Shown piece by piece: positions 1 through 8,710 of a DNA stretch of 41,670 nt. Source of the DNA: JALHOQ01 sp038144835 (GTDB taxonomy: Bacteria > Bdellovibrionota > Bdellovibrionia > Bdellovibrionales > UBA1609); the NCBI GenBank assembly GCA_038144835.1, contig JAYQON010000012.1:1-41670 (forward strand), read 5' to 3'. Positions within the stretch are counted from its first letter, which is position 1. Every line of letters begins with the position of its first letter. A model generated the notes under the pieces. The model was not told where the DNA came from, did not search any database, and was given only the letters and a program-made list of their open reading frames with translations. A program made the position numbers and the translations under genes.

Positions 1-1
1 C

Positions 2-1780
2 AAGACTCTGATTGAGCTTGGTTGTATCGCATTTTATTCATTGCCATCTGGATCTGGTTTGCATGCTGCCATCGCCAACGTTGAGATGATCATCTATACT
101 GGTGATCGCAATGATGAAACTGGACAGATAGCCGATTTGATTGTCTCTGATCACCACCTTCTGGAAAACTGGGGTGATCACATGAGCCTTGCCGGTACAT
201 TGAGTGTACAGCAACCCACAATTGAGCCACTCTATGATACGCGTGCGTTTCAGGATAGTTTGTTGACCTGGATGAGGTCTGCAGAAAAAGGTTCTACGAA
301 GGCGCGCAACGCCAAGTCTTGGTACGATTATCTCCGTTCGACATGGCAGACAAAGTATGTGAAGGGCGGCAAGGCATTTGAGGATCAATGGGTTGATTTG
401 TTGCAGTTGGGAGTGCTCGAAAAATCTCAGTCTAGTCCGTCTGCGCGGTCTTTTTCTTTGTCGGCGTTCACTTCAATAAAGCCCTCGGCTCAGCGTAGTG
501 GTTTTGAAGTTGCTCTATACTCTAAAGTGGGTATGGGAGATGGGTCACTTGCGAACGTCCCGTGGCTGCAAGAATTGCCCGATGCAATTTCTAAAGCAAC
601 ATGGGACAATTATTTCTGCGTCTCGCCTAAGGATGCGAGTCAGTTAAAAATTAAAAATGGTCAACACCTGACCGTTGAATCTTCCGGTGAAAAGGTGACC
701 CTGCCGGCCCTTATACAGCCCGGACAGGCTGATGGAGTTGTCGCTGTGGCGGTAGGCTATGGCCGCAAAGGCGCTGGTAAAGTTGCTGATGGTATTGGTG
801 GCAACGCCTTTGCTCTCGCGCTTATGGGCCAAAGTCAACTGATCACCTCCGGACTTCAGGCAAAGATCAGTGTTCTTAAGGAGTCCACTGAATTAGCTAT
901 AACCCAAGGCCATCATGTAATGGAGGGTCGTCAGTTAGTTGTTGAGGAAACTCTCAGCGATCATATTGAGCACCCGGGTGGCCAGATTCATCGTCACAAT
1001 ATGAAGCCTGAAATGTGGAGCGATCATCCGTATAAAGGCAATAAATGGGCGATGGTCGTGGATCTCAATTCATGTACGGGTTGTCAGGCTTGTGTTGTAG
1101 CTTGCCAAAGTGAAAACAATATTCCCACCGTAGGTAAGCGCTATGTGATTCAGGGGCGTGAAATGCACTGGATTCGCATTGATCGTTATTTTGTGGGTAA
1201 TCCTGAAGATCCGGATTTAGTTTATCAGCCTATTTTGTGTATGCACTGTGAGAAGGCTCCTTGTGAAACCGTTTGTCCGGTGATCGCGACTTCACATAGT
1301 GATGAGGGTACCAATGACATGACCTACAATCGTTGTGTGGGCACTCGTTATTGCGCAAACAATTGCCCGTATAAAGTGCGTCGATTTAATTGGTTTGACT
1401 ATACAGCTATACAGGCACCCTTACATATGGCCTTAAATCCAGAGGTTTCTGTGCGCCATAGAGGTGTCATGGAAAAATGCACCTTCTGTATCCATCGAAT
1501 TCGATCTCACAAGCAAACAGCTAAAGTTGAAGGTCGCAGCCTGCACACGGATGAAATTCAGACCGCTTGTGCTCAGTCATGTCCAACCAACGCGATTGTT
1601 TTTGGAGATTTGAACGATAGTAAATCAAAAGTGGTCCAGAAATTTAGTCAGCCACAGTCTTACTCACTGTTGGAAGAGTTGAATATTGAGCCACGAGTCC
1701 GCTATCAAGTTAAGGTTAGAAATACTGATAAACTTAAGGGTGAACAGAAAAAACACCATGGAGAAGGACATCACGCATGA
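2..1780 (+). CDS. actB: Alternative complex III subunit ActB, C-terminal part (5' end outside window)
   Basis: The reading frame is open to the left edge, so the gene starts upstream; a TTG at 41 is internal. About 592 residues are visible. The first half has the beta-rich character of the end of a molybdopterin-oxidoreductase-like domain. The second half is an iron-sulfur domain with four cysteine clusters: CTGCQAC..C near nt 1072-1105, CMHCEKAPC..C near 1240-1275, RCVGTRYCANNCP near 1333-1370, and KCTFC near 1476 with CAQSC near 1567. In the ActB family this subunit relays electrons from quinol at the periplasmic face of the complex and binds no active Mo cofactor. The next gene begins inside its stop codon (ATGA, 1777-1780), so translation is probably coupled. 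ActA would lie upstream. Confidence 0.92.
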   Translation, partial: KTLIELGCIAFYSLPSGSGLHAAIANVEMIIYTGDRNDETGQIADLIVSDHHLLENWGDHMSLAGTLSVQQPTIEPLYDTRAFQDSLLTWMRSAEKGSTKARNAKSWYDYLRSTWQTKYVKGGKAFEDQWVDLLQLGVLEKSQSSPSARSFSLSAFTSIKPSAQRSGFEVALYSKVGMGDGSLANVPWLQELPDAISKATWDNYFCVSPKDASQLKIKNGQHLTVESSGEKVTLPALIQPGQADGVVAVAVGYGRKGAGKVADGIGGNAFALALMGQSQLITSGLQAKISVLKESTELAITQGHHVMEGRQLVVEETLSDHIEHPGGQIHRHNMKPEMWSDHPYKGNKWAMVVDLNSCTGCQACVVACQSENNIPTVGKRYVIQGREMHWIRIDRYFVGNPEDPDLVYQPILCMHCEKAPCETVCPVIATSHSDEGTNDMTYNRCVGTRYCANNCPYKVRRFNWFDYTAIQAPLHMALNPEVSVRHRGVMEKCTFCIHRIRSHKQTAKVEGRSLHTDEIQTACAQSCPTNAIVFGDLNDSKSKVVQKFSQPQSYSLLEELNIEPRVRYQVKVRNTDKLKGEQKKHHGEGHHA

Positions 1781-3141
1781 TTCGGCGAGCTCCATTAGTC
1801 TTAGGCAATAAGACTTACGAAACTATAACAAAGGACATTGCAAGCTTGCTTGAGTCCTTTCCAGGGCCGGGGTTTTTCGCCGGATTGGCGGGAGCGCAAT
1901 TTCTCCTGCTAATATTCTTGCTAGCGCAAGGAATGATCGTTTGGTTTGGTATGGGGATGATGGGGGTTAACAGTCCAGTTGGATGGGGAACCGACATTAT
2001 CACATTCGTATTTTGGATTGGTATCGGGCATGCGGGTACACTGATCTCCGCCATCTTATTCTTGTTTCGCCAAAAGTGGAGAACCAGTATCGCGCGGTCT
2101 GCTGAAGCAATGACCGTATTTGCTGTTATGACGGCGGGTTTATTTCCGATTTTACACACAGGTAGGCCCTGGCTGGCTTACTGGTTGTTACCATACCCAA
2201 ATCAGAGGGGTCCTTTGTGGGTGAACTTTCGCTCACCTCTCGTTTGGGACGTTTTTGCCGTGTCTACCTATGCAACTGTATCGGCGGTGTTTTGGTATAT
2301 CGGTATGGTTCCTGATCTAGCGACAATTCGCGATCGAGCTCAGAACAAATGGCGTAAGCGTATTTACGGAGCACTTTCTCTGGGATGGCGAGGTACTGCC
2401 CGTAACTGGAACCATTATGAAATGGTTTATATGTTGCTGGCTGGGCTATCGACCCCATTGGTTCTTTCAGTTCATTCAATCGTAAGTTTTGACTTCGCCG
2501 TCGCAACTTTACCGGGATGGCATACGACGATTTTCCCTCCCTACTTTGTCGCGGGAGCGATTTTTTCAGGCTTTGCGATGGTGGTCACGTTGATGGCCAT
2601 TATCCGTGAACTAGTCCCAGTTTTTAAAGACTACATCACTCTCGATCACATGGAGAACATGAACAAGATCATCATGGCGACGGGCCTGATGGTAGGTTAC
2701 GCCTACGGTTCGGAGTTTTTCATCGCATGGTATTCTGGAGTTGAATACGAACAGTACATTTTCCTGAATCGTGCGTTTGGTCCTTACGGCTGGTCCTATT
2801 GGATCATGGTGACGTGTAATGTGATCATTCCACAGTTGTTCTGGTTCAAGTATGTCCGTCGGAGCATCCCTCTGATGTTCATTATTTCGATCTTTGTGAA
2901 CATCGGTATGTGGTTTGAGCGGTTTGTGATCACAATCACGTCCTTGCATCGAGACTTTCTGCCCTCGAGCTGGGGCATGTGGGCGCCCACGATCTACGAC
3001 TTGGGTGCTCTTTTCGGGAGTTTTGGTCTATTCTTCACTCTTTTCTTGATCTACATCCGGTTGTTACCGGCAATATCGATCGCGGAAGTTAAGCCAGTCC
3101 TATACGTGGGCCGCGATGGAGGAAATCATGGACATCATTGA
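1777..3141 (+). CDS. actC: Alternative complex III membrane subunit ActC (NrfD-like)
   Basis: This 454-residue polytopic membrane protein has many hydrophobic segments and NrfD/PsrC-family features. They include a conserved internal stretch around GHAGTLISAILFL and a C-terminal RFVITITSLHRDFLPSSWG. NrfD-like ActC binds quinol and sits next to the iron-sulfur subunit ActB. The start codon ATG at 1777 overlaps the actB stop. The 3' end overlaps actD by 14 nt if actD starts at 3128. Length and position between actB and actD fit the family. Confidence rests on sequence character plus gene order. Confidence 0.93.
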   Translation: MIRRAPLVLGNKTYETITKDIASLLESFPGPGFFAGLAGAQFLLLIFLLAQGMIVWFGMGMMGVNSPVGWGTDIITFVFWIGIGHAGTLISAILFLFRQKWRTSIARSAEAMTVFAVMTAGLFPILHTGRPWLAYWLLPYPNQRGPLWVNFRSPLVWDVFAVSTYATVSAVFWYIGMVPDLATIRDRAQNKWRKRIYGALSLGWRGTARNWNHYEMVYMLLAGLSTPLVLSVHSIVSFDFAVATLPGWHTTIFPPYFVAGAIFSGFAMVVTLMAIIRELVPVFKDYITLDHMENMNKIIMATGLMVGYAYGSEFFIAWYSGVEYEQYIFLNRAFGPYGWSYWIMVTCNVIIPQLFWFKYVRRSIPLMFIISIFVNIGMWFERFVITITSLHRDFLPSSWGMWAPTIYDLGALFGSFGLFFTLFLIYIRLLPAISIAEVKPVLYVGRDGGNHGHH

Positions 3142-3682
3142 TAAGCTGATTAGTGTTGCGCGCGGTAAATCTCGTCGTGGTGTTGCAGGAATTTGGTTGG
3201 ATGAACATAAGTTAGTGGATGCTGCACGCAAAACTCGAGCTGCTGGCTTTACTAAGTTTGAAGCTATCACTCCTTTTCCTCTACATGACATTGACGATGC
3301 GATGGGAATTCCTCGCTCATTTATTCCTTGGGTCACATTTATATTTGGGCTCACTGGATTTGCTTTTGGAACCTGGTTCACGTGGTGGGCATCTTCCGTT
3401 GATTGGCCAATCAACATCGGTGGCAAACCTATGTGGTCTTTGCCTGCATTTATTCCGGTGATGTTTGAATGCACGATCCTATTTGGAGCTCTGAGCTCGG
3501 TGGGTGCTCTCATTGCAATTTGTGGTTTACCTAAAGTAGACCCACCAGTTATTGACCCTGATTTGAGCAGCCATAAGTTTGCTCTTTGGGTTCCCGAAGA
3601 TGACACTGGCTACAACGCCGCAAAGGTCGAGCAGCTTTTTCGCGAGCTTGGCGCTAACGAAGTTAAACAGGCGGAGTTCTAA
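3128..3682 (+). CDS. actD: Alternative complex III subunit ActD (DUF3341)
   Basis: The product is a small membrane protein of 184 residues with two hydrophobic segments in the middle (IPWVTFIFGLTGFAFG and IPVMFECTILFGALSSVGAL). It also carries the DUF3341 signature features AARKTRAAGFTKFEAITPFP and a C-terminal region ending near RELGANEVK. An upstream in-frame ATG at 3116 exists, but GGAGGA at 3118-3123 lies 4-5 nt before the ATG at 3128, so 3128 is preferred. ActD is a membrane-anchored accessory subunit of alternative complex III; no cofactor motif is present. The stop codon TAA directly abuts the ATG of actE. Confidence 0.9.
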   Translation: MDIIDKLISVARGKSRRGVAGIWLDEHKLVDAARKTRAAGFTKFEAITPFPLHDIDDAMGIPRSFIPWVTFIFGLTGFAFGTWFTWWASSVDWPINIGGKPMWSLPAFIPVMFECTILFGALSSVGALIAICGLPKVDPPVIDPDLSSHKFALWVPEDDTGYNAAKVEQLFRELGANEVKQAEF

Positions 3683-4219
3683 ATGAAGCGTCTTGTACTC
3701 ATTGCTTGGTCCGTAGTTGGTTTGGCGGCTTGTAACGGGGGCCCAAATAAGCCAAATATAGAGCTGATTCAGGATATGATGGATCAGATATCGATTAAGT
3801 CTCAGGACTGGGATCCTCGCGAGGGTGATAAGCTCCAGATGCGTCAACCGCCGGCAGGCGCGGTATCTCGCGGGAATCCTCCATACCTTTACGCAGACAA
3901 TCCGAATGAGGCAGAAAAGCTTGTTAACCCTTTGGGCAAAGATAATTCGCCCGAGGTTCTGGCTTTGGGGCGTCAAAAATACGATATTTATTGTGCTGTC
4001 TGTCACGGACCGACTGGGGCGGGAGACGGTAGTGTTGCGGACAAGATGGCCGTTAAGCCGCGCAATCTTTTGACCGCTGAAGCAAAAGCTTTTTCTGATG
4101 GCCGTATTTATCATGCGATCATGGCTGGTCGTGGAGTTATGGGTTCTTACAGCAGTCAAATAACTGATCCAAAGGCTCGCTGGGCCGTGGTCAACTACGT
4201 GCGCAGTTTACAGAGATAA
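3683..4219 (+). CDS. actE: Alternative complex III monohaem cytochrome c lipoprotein ActE
   Basis: This 178-residue protein has a lipoprotein signal: a hydrophobic stretch followed by the lipobox LAAC, with the lipidated Cys at residue 17. A single haem c site CAVCH lies at 104-108 and a likely methionine ligand is in GVMGSY (M153). Family members accept electrons from the ActB iron-sulfur chain and pass them to a periplasmic cytochrome or directly to an oxidase. The start follows the actD stop with no spacer. The spacer to actF is 12 nt and carries AAGGA as ribosome binding site. Confidence 0.92.
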   Translation: MKRLVLIAWSVVGLAACNGGPNKPNIELIQDMMDQISIKSQDWDPREGDKLQMRQPPAGAVSRGNPPYLYADNPNEAEKLVNPLGKDNSPEVLALGRQKYDIYCAVCHGPTGAGDGSVADKMAVKPRNLLTAEAKAFSDGRIYHAIMAGRGVMGSYSSQITDPKARWAVVNYVRSLQR

Positions 4220-4231
4220 AAAGGAAGCATC

Positions 4232-5425
4232 ATGGCCGAAACTAATCGTAAACCAATTGGAACCCTTCCGGTATCTCAGAAGATCAAGACAGCCAGTGTG
4301 GCCTTGATGTTTTTGGGTGCTCTCACCTTTGTGATAATGCTGATGAAAGATAAGGATCGTGCGTGGCACGCTTATCTTGCCGGCTATATGTATGTGACGA
4401 TCATTGCGATTGGTGGTCTGTTTTTTGCGAGCATTCAGCACGTGGCAAAAGCAGGGTGGAGCGTGAATATTCGCCGCTTCTCTGAGGCTTTGACCGCCTA
4501 CCTTCCGGTAGCTTTTGTTGGTGGATTATTGCTCTTGTTGGGTGGACATTCACTGTATGAGTGGATGGATAAGTCTCATGTGGCGGCTGATCATCTTTTA
4601 GCTCATAAGGCTCCCTACCTGAACACCACTTTTTTTGCCATCCGCGTAGTTGTCTTTTTTGCTCTGTGGATGTTGTTTCAGAAAAAACTGGTGGGCAGTT
4701 CTTTGGCACAGGACAAAACGGGCGATGAGCAGATTACTCATAAGAGTGTAGGTTGGTCGATCGCCTTTCTTTTGGTGTTTGCCATATCTTTTTCGTTGTT
4801 CACAGTTGATACGCTGATGAGTCTTCAGCCGCATTGGTTCAGCACGATTTTTGGTGTGTACTGTTTTGCCGGACTTTTTCAGTCCACCATGGCTTCGGTG
4901 ATCTTGATGATCATTTATAGTATGCGCAAGGGTCTATTAACGGGCTATGTAGATGACAACCATCTACATGACTTAGGTAAATTCATGTTCGCATTCACTG
5001 TATTCTGGGCCTACATTGCATACTCGCAGTACATGCTGATTTGGTACGCGAATCTACCTGAGGAGACAATTTTTTATATTCCTCGCGTGACCGGGCCTTG
5101 GATGTGGGTTTCTCTAGCGTTGCTGTTGTTTAAGTTTGTAGTGCCTTTCTTGGCCTTGCTTCCGCGTTGGGCTAAGCGTAGTCATACTCAACTGGTAGCT
5201 ATTGCAGTATTGCTCTTGGTGATGCAATACGTGGATCTCTATTGGTTGATTTATCCGAACTTAAATTCCGAAGCAGTTCTTTTGGGGTTGCCCGAGATTT
5301 TGATATGGTTAGGCTTTGTGGGGTCGTTGGTTTTTGTCGTTACCCGATTTTTGAGCCAAAATGCCATTGTGCCGGTTAAAGATCCCCGGATTCACGAGTC
5401 TTTGCACCATCATGTAGTTTACTGA
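4232..5425 (+). CDS. actF: Alternative complex III membrane subunit ActF
   Basis: The product is a 397-residue polytopic membrane protein with about ten hydrophobic segments. It matches the quinol:cytochrome c oxidoreductase 'quinone-binding subunit 2' (ActF) type. Recognisable features are SIQHVAKAGWSVNIRRFSEAL near the N-terminus and FTVFWAYIAYSQYMLIWYANLPEET in the middle. The start at 4232 follows AAGGAAGC. It is the last gene of the act operon here; no oxidase or SCO gene follows, and the next gene is thrS behind its own promoter-like sequence. Confidence 0.92.
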   Translation: MAETNRKPIGTLPVSQKIKTASVALMFLGALTFVIMLMKDKDRAWHAYLAGYMYVTIIAIGGLFFASIQHVAKAGWSVNIRRFSEALTAYLPVAFVGGLLLLLGGHSLYEWMDKSHVAADHLLAHKAPYLNTTFFAIRVVVFFALWMLFQKKLVGSSLAQDKTGDEQITHKSVGWSIAFLLVFAISFSLFTVDTLMSLQPHWFSTIFGVYCFAGLFQSTMASVILMIIYSMRKGLLTGYVDDNHLHDLGKFMFAFTVFWAYIAYSQYMLIWYANLPEETIFYIPRVTGPWMWVSLALLLFKFVVPFLALLPRWAKRSHTQLVAIAVLLLVMQYVDLYWLIYPNLNSEAVLLGLPEILIWLGFVGSLVFVVTRFLSQNAIVPVKDPRIHESLHHHVVY

Positions 5426-5441
5426 TTTCAGGTTTACGTAA

Positions 5442-5468
5442 CCCCGGGTGACTTGAAGTCTCTCGGGG
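5442..5468 (+). terminator. Weak hairpin after actF
   Basis: CCCCG (5442-5446) can pair with CGGGG (5464-5468), and inside it GACT (5450-5453) pairs with AGTC (5457-5460) across a small internal loop. No T-run follows directly; only TCTTTCTC is seen further on. It may attenuate transcription at the end of the act operon. A typical intrinsic terminator is not evident. Confidence 0.3.
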
Positions 5469-5485
5469 CAGAGGGGTCTTTCTCG

Positions 5486-5515
5486 TTGACTTACGCCTCT
5501 CATTTCCGTCATAAA
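5486..5515 (+). promoter_or_regulatory. Sigma70-like promoter upstream of thrS
   Basis: TTGACT (5486-5491) is followed after 18 nt by CATAAA (5510-5515), close to the -35/-10 consensus. The start of transcription would lie near 5522, leaving a leader of about 60 nt before the thrS ATG. No T-box stem/specifier structure was recognised in the leader. Only sequence similarity to the consensus supports this. Confidence 0.4.
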
Positions 5516-5584
5516 CTAAGGTGATGATGTTCACTTTGTCTTTTTTTAAGCTAGATTCCTCGACCGTGACGGCCTTATAATCTT

Positions 5585-7570
5585 ATGTCATCCGTCCACA
5601 TTATACTTCCTGATAATTCCATTAAGACATTCAACCACGAGCCAACCATTCTCGAAGTTGCGCAGAGTATTGGCCCGCGATTGGCCAAAGATACCTTAGG
5701 CGGACAAATTGAGGGTGAAAACGAAATATCTGACCTGCGCCGTAAATTAAAAGACGGAAGTCGGCTCAAAATTATCACCACTAAAGACCCTGAAAGTCTT
5801 GAAGTGATTCGGCATTCTAGTGCCCACTTGATGGCTCAAGCCGTTCAAGAAATTTGGCCAGATGTGAAGGTTACAATTGGCCCGGTGATTGATAATGGAT
5901 TTTATTATGATTTTGACAGTCCGCGTACTTTTTCTCCCGAAGATCTCGAGAAAATCGAGAGAAAAATGGTCGAACTCTTAGCTCGTAATGAAGATGTTAT
6001 TCGTGAGGATTGGCCTATAGATAGGGCTATTGAGACTTTTGAAAAAATGGGTGAGCGTTTCAAGGCCGAGATTATACGTGATCTCGCGGCAAAGGGCGAG
6101 ACTACCGTAGGTATATACAAGCAGGGTAGCTGGTTTGATCTTTGTCGTGGACCTCACGTGCAGCGGATAGGCCAAATTAAGGCTGTAAAAGTACTTAGCT
6201 TGGCAGGCGCATACTGGCGGGGTGACGAAAATAACGCTCAGTTGCAGCGGATATACGCCACTGCATTTAACGATAAAAAAGATCTGGAAGAATACTTACA
6301 CAACCTTGAAGAGGCAAAGAAACGCGATCATCGCAAGTTAGGCAAGGATTTAGGTCTTTTTTATTTTCATCCTTTCTCTCCGGGCGGACCATTTTTCGCT
6401 CCGAAAGGTGCGGCGATCTATAACCAGCTCCAAGTGTTTGTGCGCGAGAAGTACAAGAAGTACGGCTATGAGGAAGTAATCACACCCCAGGTGTTTGATG
6501 TCGAGCTCTTTCACCGATCTGGGCACTACGAGAACTATCGTGAGAACATGTATTTCTCACGCATTGAGGAAAAGGATTTTTCATTAAAGCCCATGAATTG
6601 TCCGGGGCACTGTCTTTTGTATCAGGCAGAGCGGAAATCTTATCGTGACTTACCCTGGAGAGTTGCCGACTTTGGGCGCCTACATCGTTATGAACGAAGC
6701 GGTGTAATGCATGGTCTCAATCGAGTGCGAACGTTCTGTCAGGATGATGCCCATATTTTCTGCCGTATGGATCAATTGCAGGATGAGATTGCTAGTTTTG
6801 TCACTATGTTGAATGAGATTTATCACACTCTTGGGATGTACAATTATGTGATTTATCTCTCAACTCGTCCGCCCAAGCGCATGGGTAGCGATGAAGTTTG
6901 GGATCGATCTGAAAATGCCCTCAAAGATGCTTTAACTTCTTTGCAGTTGCCCTTCACTATCAACGCCGGGGACGGGGCATTTTATGGCCCCAAACTTGAT
7001 ATCATGTTTGTCGATGCATTGAAGCGGCCGTGGCAATTGGGAACTCTGCAGGTCGACTTTAATCTTCCGAGGGCTTTTGAGTTGAGTTATGTGGGAGAGG
7101 ACAATAAGGACCATCAGCCAGTGATGCTCCATCGAGCCATATTAGGTTCTCTGGAACGGTTTATAGGCGTTTATCTTGAGCATACGGCAGGGCATTTGCC
7201 CTTATGGCTAGCACCTCAACAGGTTTCTTTGTTAACGGTCACGGATCGTCAGCTGGACTACGGTCGGCAGTTAGAAAACCGCTTTAAAGATGCCGGCTTG
7301 AGGGCGGCTTTGGATCTAAGAAGTGAAAAACTTGGTTATAAAATCCGAGAGGCCCAGTTGCAGAAGATTCCATATATGGTGATCTTGGGTGACAAAGAGC
7401 TAGAGAGCCAGACTGTATCGATACGCCTAAAGAATGGCAAAACAGTAGACTCTTTACCAATTCAAGAATTTATTGAGAAAATTGCTTTAGAAAGCAAAGA
7501 GCGGCGTTTGGAATCGGTTTTCCATGCCGCAACGAACAGTAACCAGGAGGCAAACAATTCGTCCATTTAA
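5585..7570 (+). CDS. thrS: Threonyl-tRNA synthetase
   Basis: This 661-residue class II synthetase is slightly longer than usual. It has a TGS domain at the N-terminus (about residues 1-65). A second domain carries the editing-site residues HSSAH and DLCRGPH. The catalytic core has MNCPGHC (zinc Cys), motif 2 FGRLHRYERSGVMHG, DDAHIFC (zinc His) and motif 3 LHRAILGSLERF (zinc His). A C-terminal anticodon-binding domain follows. All key zinc and editing residues are present. The ATG is preceded by a poor Shine-Dalgarno. Its last 14 nt overlap infC if infC starts at the ATT at 7557. Confidence 0.98.
   Translation: MSSVHIILPDNSIKTFNHEPTILEVAQSIGPRLAKDTLGGQIEGENEISDLRRKLKDGSRLKIITTKDPESLEVIRHSSAHLMAQAVQEIWPDVKVTIGPVIDNGFYYDFDSPRTFSPEDLEKIERKMVELLARNEDVIREDWPIDRAIETFEKMGERFKAEIIRDLAAKGETTVGIYKQGSWFDLCRGPHVQRIGQIKAVKVLSLAGAYWRGDENNAQLQRIYATAFNDKKDLEEYLHNLEEAKKRDHRKLGKDLGLFYFHPFSPGGPFFAPKGAAIYNQLQVFVREKYKKYGYEEVITPQVFDVELFHRSGHYENYRENMYFSRIEEKDFSLKPMNCPGHCLLYQAERKSYRDLPWRVADFGRLHRYERSGVMHGLNRVRTFCQDDAHIFCRMDQLQDEIASFVTMLNEIYHTLGMYNYVIYLSTRPPKRMGSDEVWDRSENALKDALTSLQLPFTINAGDGAFYGPKLDIMFVDALKRPWQLGTLQVDFNLPRAFELSYVGEDNKDHQPVMLHRAILGSLERFIGVYLEHTAGHLPLWLAPQQVSLLTVTDRQLDYGRQLENRFKDAGLRAALDLRSEKLGYKIREAQLQKIPYMVILGDKELESQTVSIRLKNGKTVDSLPIQEFIEKIALESKERRLESVFHAATNSNQEANNSSI
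7545..7559 (+). promoter_or_regulatory. infC ribosome binding site with ATT start codon
   Basis: A perfect AGGAGG (7545-7550) sits 6 nt before an ATT codon (7557-7559) in the infC frame, inside the end of thrS. The only upstream ATG in frame (7524) would place this Shine-Dalgarno within the coding region and has none of its own. AUU is the known discriminated start codon of infC in Escherichia coli, where it lets IF-3 repress its own translation. The same autoregulation is inferred here. Confidence 0.75.
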
Positions 7571-8225
7571 AGGTCCGCCCGGAGGCGGTAGACCAGGTTT
7601 TCAGGATCGGGGTCCAAGAAAAGGCAAACGCGACGACGGTGGCTTGCGGGTAAATAATGAAATTTATGCGCCACAAGTCCGTCTGATCGATGAAAATGGT
7701 CAGATGTTAGGAGTTATGTCGTCGCGCGAAGCTTTGCAGATTGCTGAAGGCCGCGGATTGGATTTGCTCGAAATCGCTCCCACAGCAACTCCTCCCACTT
7801 GCAAAATCATGGATTATGGCAAGTGGAAGTATGAGAATAAAAAGAAAGAGAAAGAAGCGAAGAAAAAACAAACCGTGATCACTGTTAAAGAGATTCAAGT
7901 GCGCCCGCGTACAGATGAGCATGATCTTGATGTTAAGGTTCGTCATGCCCGTCGTTTCTTATTGGAAGGTGATAAGGTTAAAGTGAATCTGCGTTTCATG
8001 GGGCGAGAGATGGCCCATCAGGAGTTCGGTATGGCCACCTTAAAAAAGGTGGAGCACCTCCTTGCTGATGTAGCTATGGTAGAGACATATCCGAAACTTG
8101 AGGGCAAGCAGGCGTTCTTGTTACTTGCTCCAGACCCTCTCAAAGTTAAAGAATATCTCAAGAATAAGCCGAAGCCAGAGGCTCCGATCGAACCACTTGA
8201 AGATGAGATGGACGATCAGGACTAA
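7557..8225 (+). CDS. infC: Translation initiation factor IF-3
   Basis: The product has 222 residues if started at the ATT. After a basic, glycine-rich extension of about 28 residues come the IF-3 N domain (RVNNEIYAPQVRLID, then LDLLEIAPTATPPTCKIMDYGK), a lysine-rich linker, and the C domain (VKVNLRFMGREMAHQEFG). A short acidic tail ends the protein. IF-3 binds the 30S subunit and proofreads start codon and initiator tRNA. An ATG at 7524 would add 11 residues but is less likely (see the ribosome binding site entry). It lies in the conserved thrS-infC-rpmI-rplT order. Confidence 0.96.
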   Translation: MRPFKGPPGGGRPGFQDRGPRKGKRDDGGLRVNNEIYAPQVRLIDENGQMLGVMSSREALQIAEGRGLDLLEIAPTATPPTCKIMDYGKWKYENKKKEKEAKKKQTVITVKEIQVRPRTDEHDLDVKVRHARRFLLEGDKVKVNLRFMGREMAHQEFGMATLKKVEHLLADVAMVETYPKLEGKQAFLLLAPDPLKVKEYLKNKPKPEAPIEPLEDEMDDQD

Positions 8226-8262
8226 TCCAAGCTTCTAGCGTCTTATGAGAATTATTTTCATG

Positions 8263-8285
8263 CCCGCGCCCGCTTGTGGCGCGGG
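8263..8285 (+). terminator. Perfect 8-bp GC hairpin between infC and rpmI
   Basis: CCCGCGCC (8263-8270) and GGCGCGGG (8278-8285) form a perfect stem with a 7-nt loop. It lies 37 nt after the infC stop and is followed by ATATAG, not a T-run. It could be a rho-independent attenuator, an mRNA-stabilising end, or part of a leader through which ribosomal protein L20 controls rpmI-rplT. The remaining 220 nt before rpmI show no convincing gene or promoter. Confidence 0.45.
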
Positions 8286-8506
8286 ATATAGTTAGCTTCA
8301 ATCGTATTAGCTTCCGCGCAATTTGCTCGCTGTGATGAGAATCTTAAGTCCTTATGCGTCAATTTATTACAAACCATGGAATGCACACACTTTTCTGGAC
8401 ATACATAGGCTCTTTCAGGTAGACGGGTAAGTCTAAAAACGTCGTTAGGCTTCAAAGTGTTGCTTGGAAGGTTCAAGCGATCGCCTGCGGTAGTTAGGAG
8501 AAATCA

Positions 8507-8698
8507 GTGAAACAGAAGACCCACTCTGGGGCTAAAAAGCGCTTTCGCGTCAAAGGTGGCGGAAAGATCAAGCGTGGACAGGCCCGTATGCGCCATTTAC
8601 TGTCCAATAAGTCTTCAAAACGTAAACGTCACTTGGGCGCATCGGCCTATGTGAATTCAGCCAACGAATATCAAGTCACTCGTTGCTTGCTGCCCTAG
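8507..8698 (+). CDS. rpmI: 50S ribosomal protein L35
   Basis: The product is 63 residues, highly basic, with the L35 pattern KTHSGAKKRFRVKGGGKIKRG at the N-terminus and HLLSNKSSKRKRHLG in the middle. The start codon is GTG at 8507, placed 5 nt after AGGAG. rplT follows 12 nt downstream, as in most bacteria. The last residues (ANEYQVTRCLLP) match the usual short C-terminal tail. Confidence 0.96.
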   Translation: MKQKTHSGAKKRFRVKGGGKIKRGQARMRHLLSNKSSKRKRHLGASAYVNSANEYQVTRCLLP

Positions 8699-8710
8699 GA
8701 GAGGTGAAAT

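Noticed and set aside
8258..8476. 72-codon minus-strand frame between infC and rpmI
   Set aside because: No recognisable domain or ribosome binding site, and it spans the GC hairpin; most likely chance.
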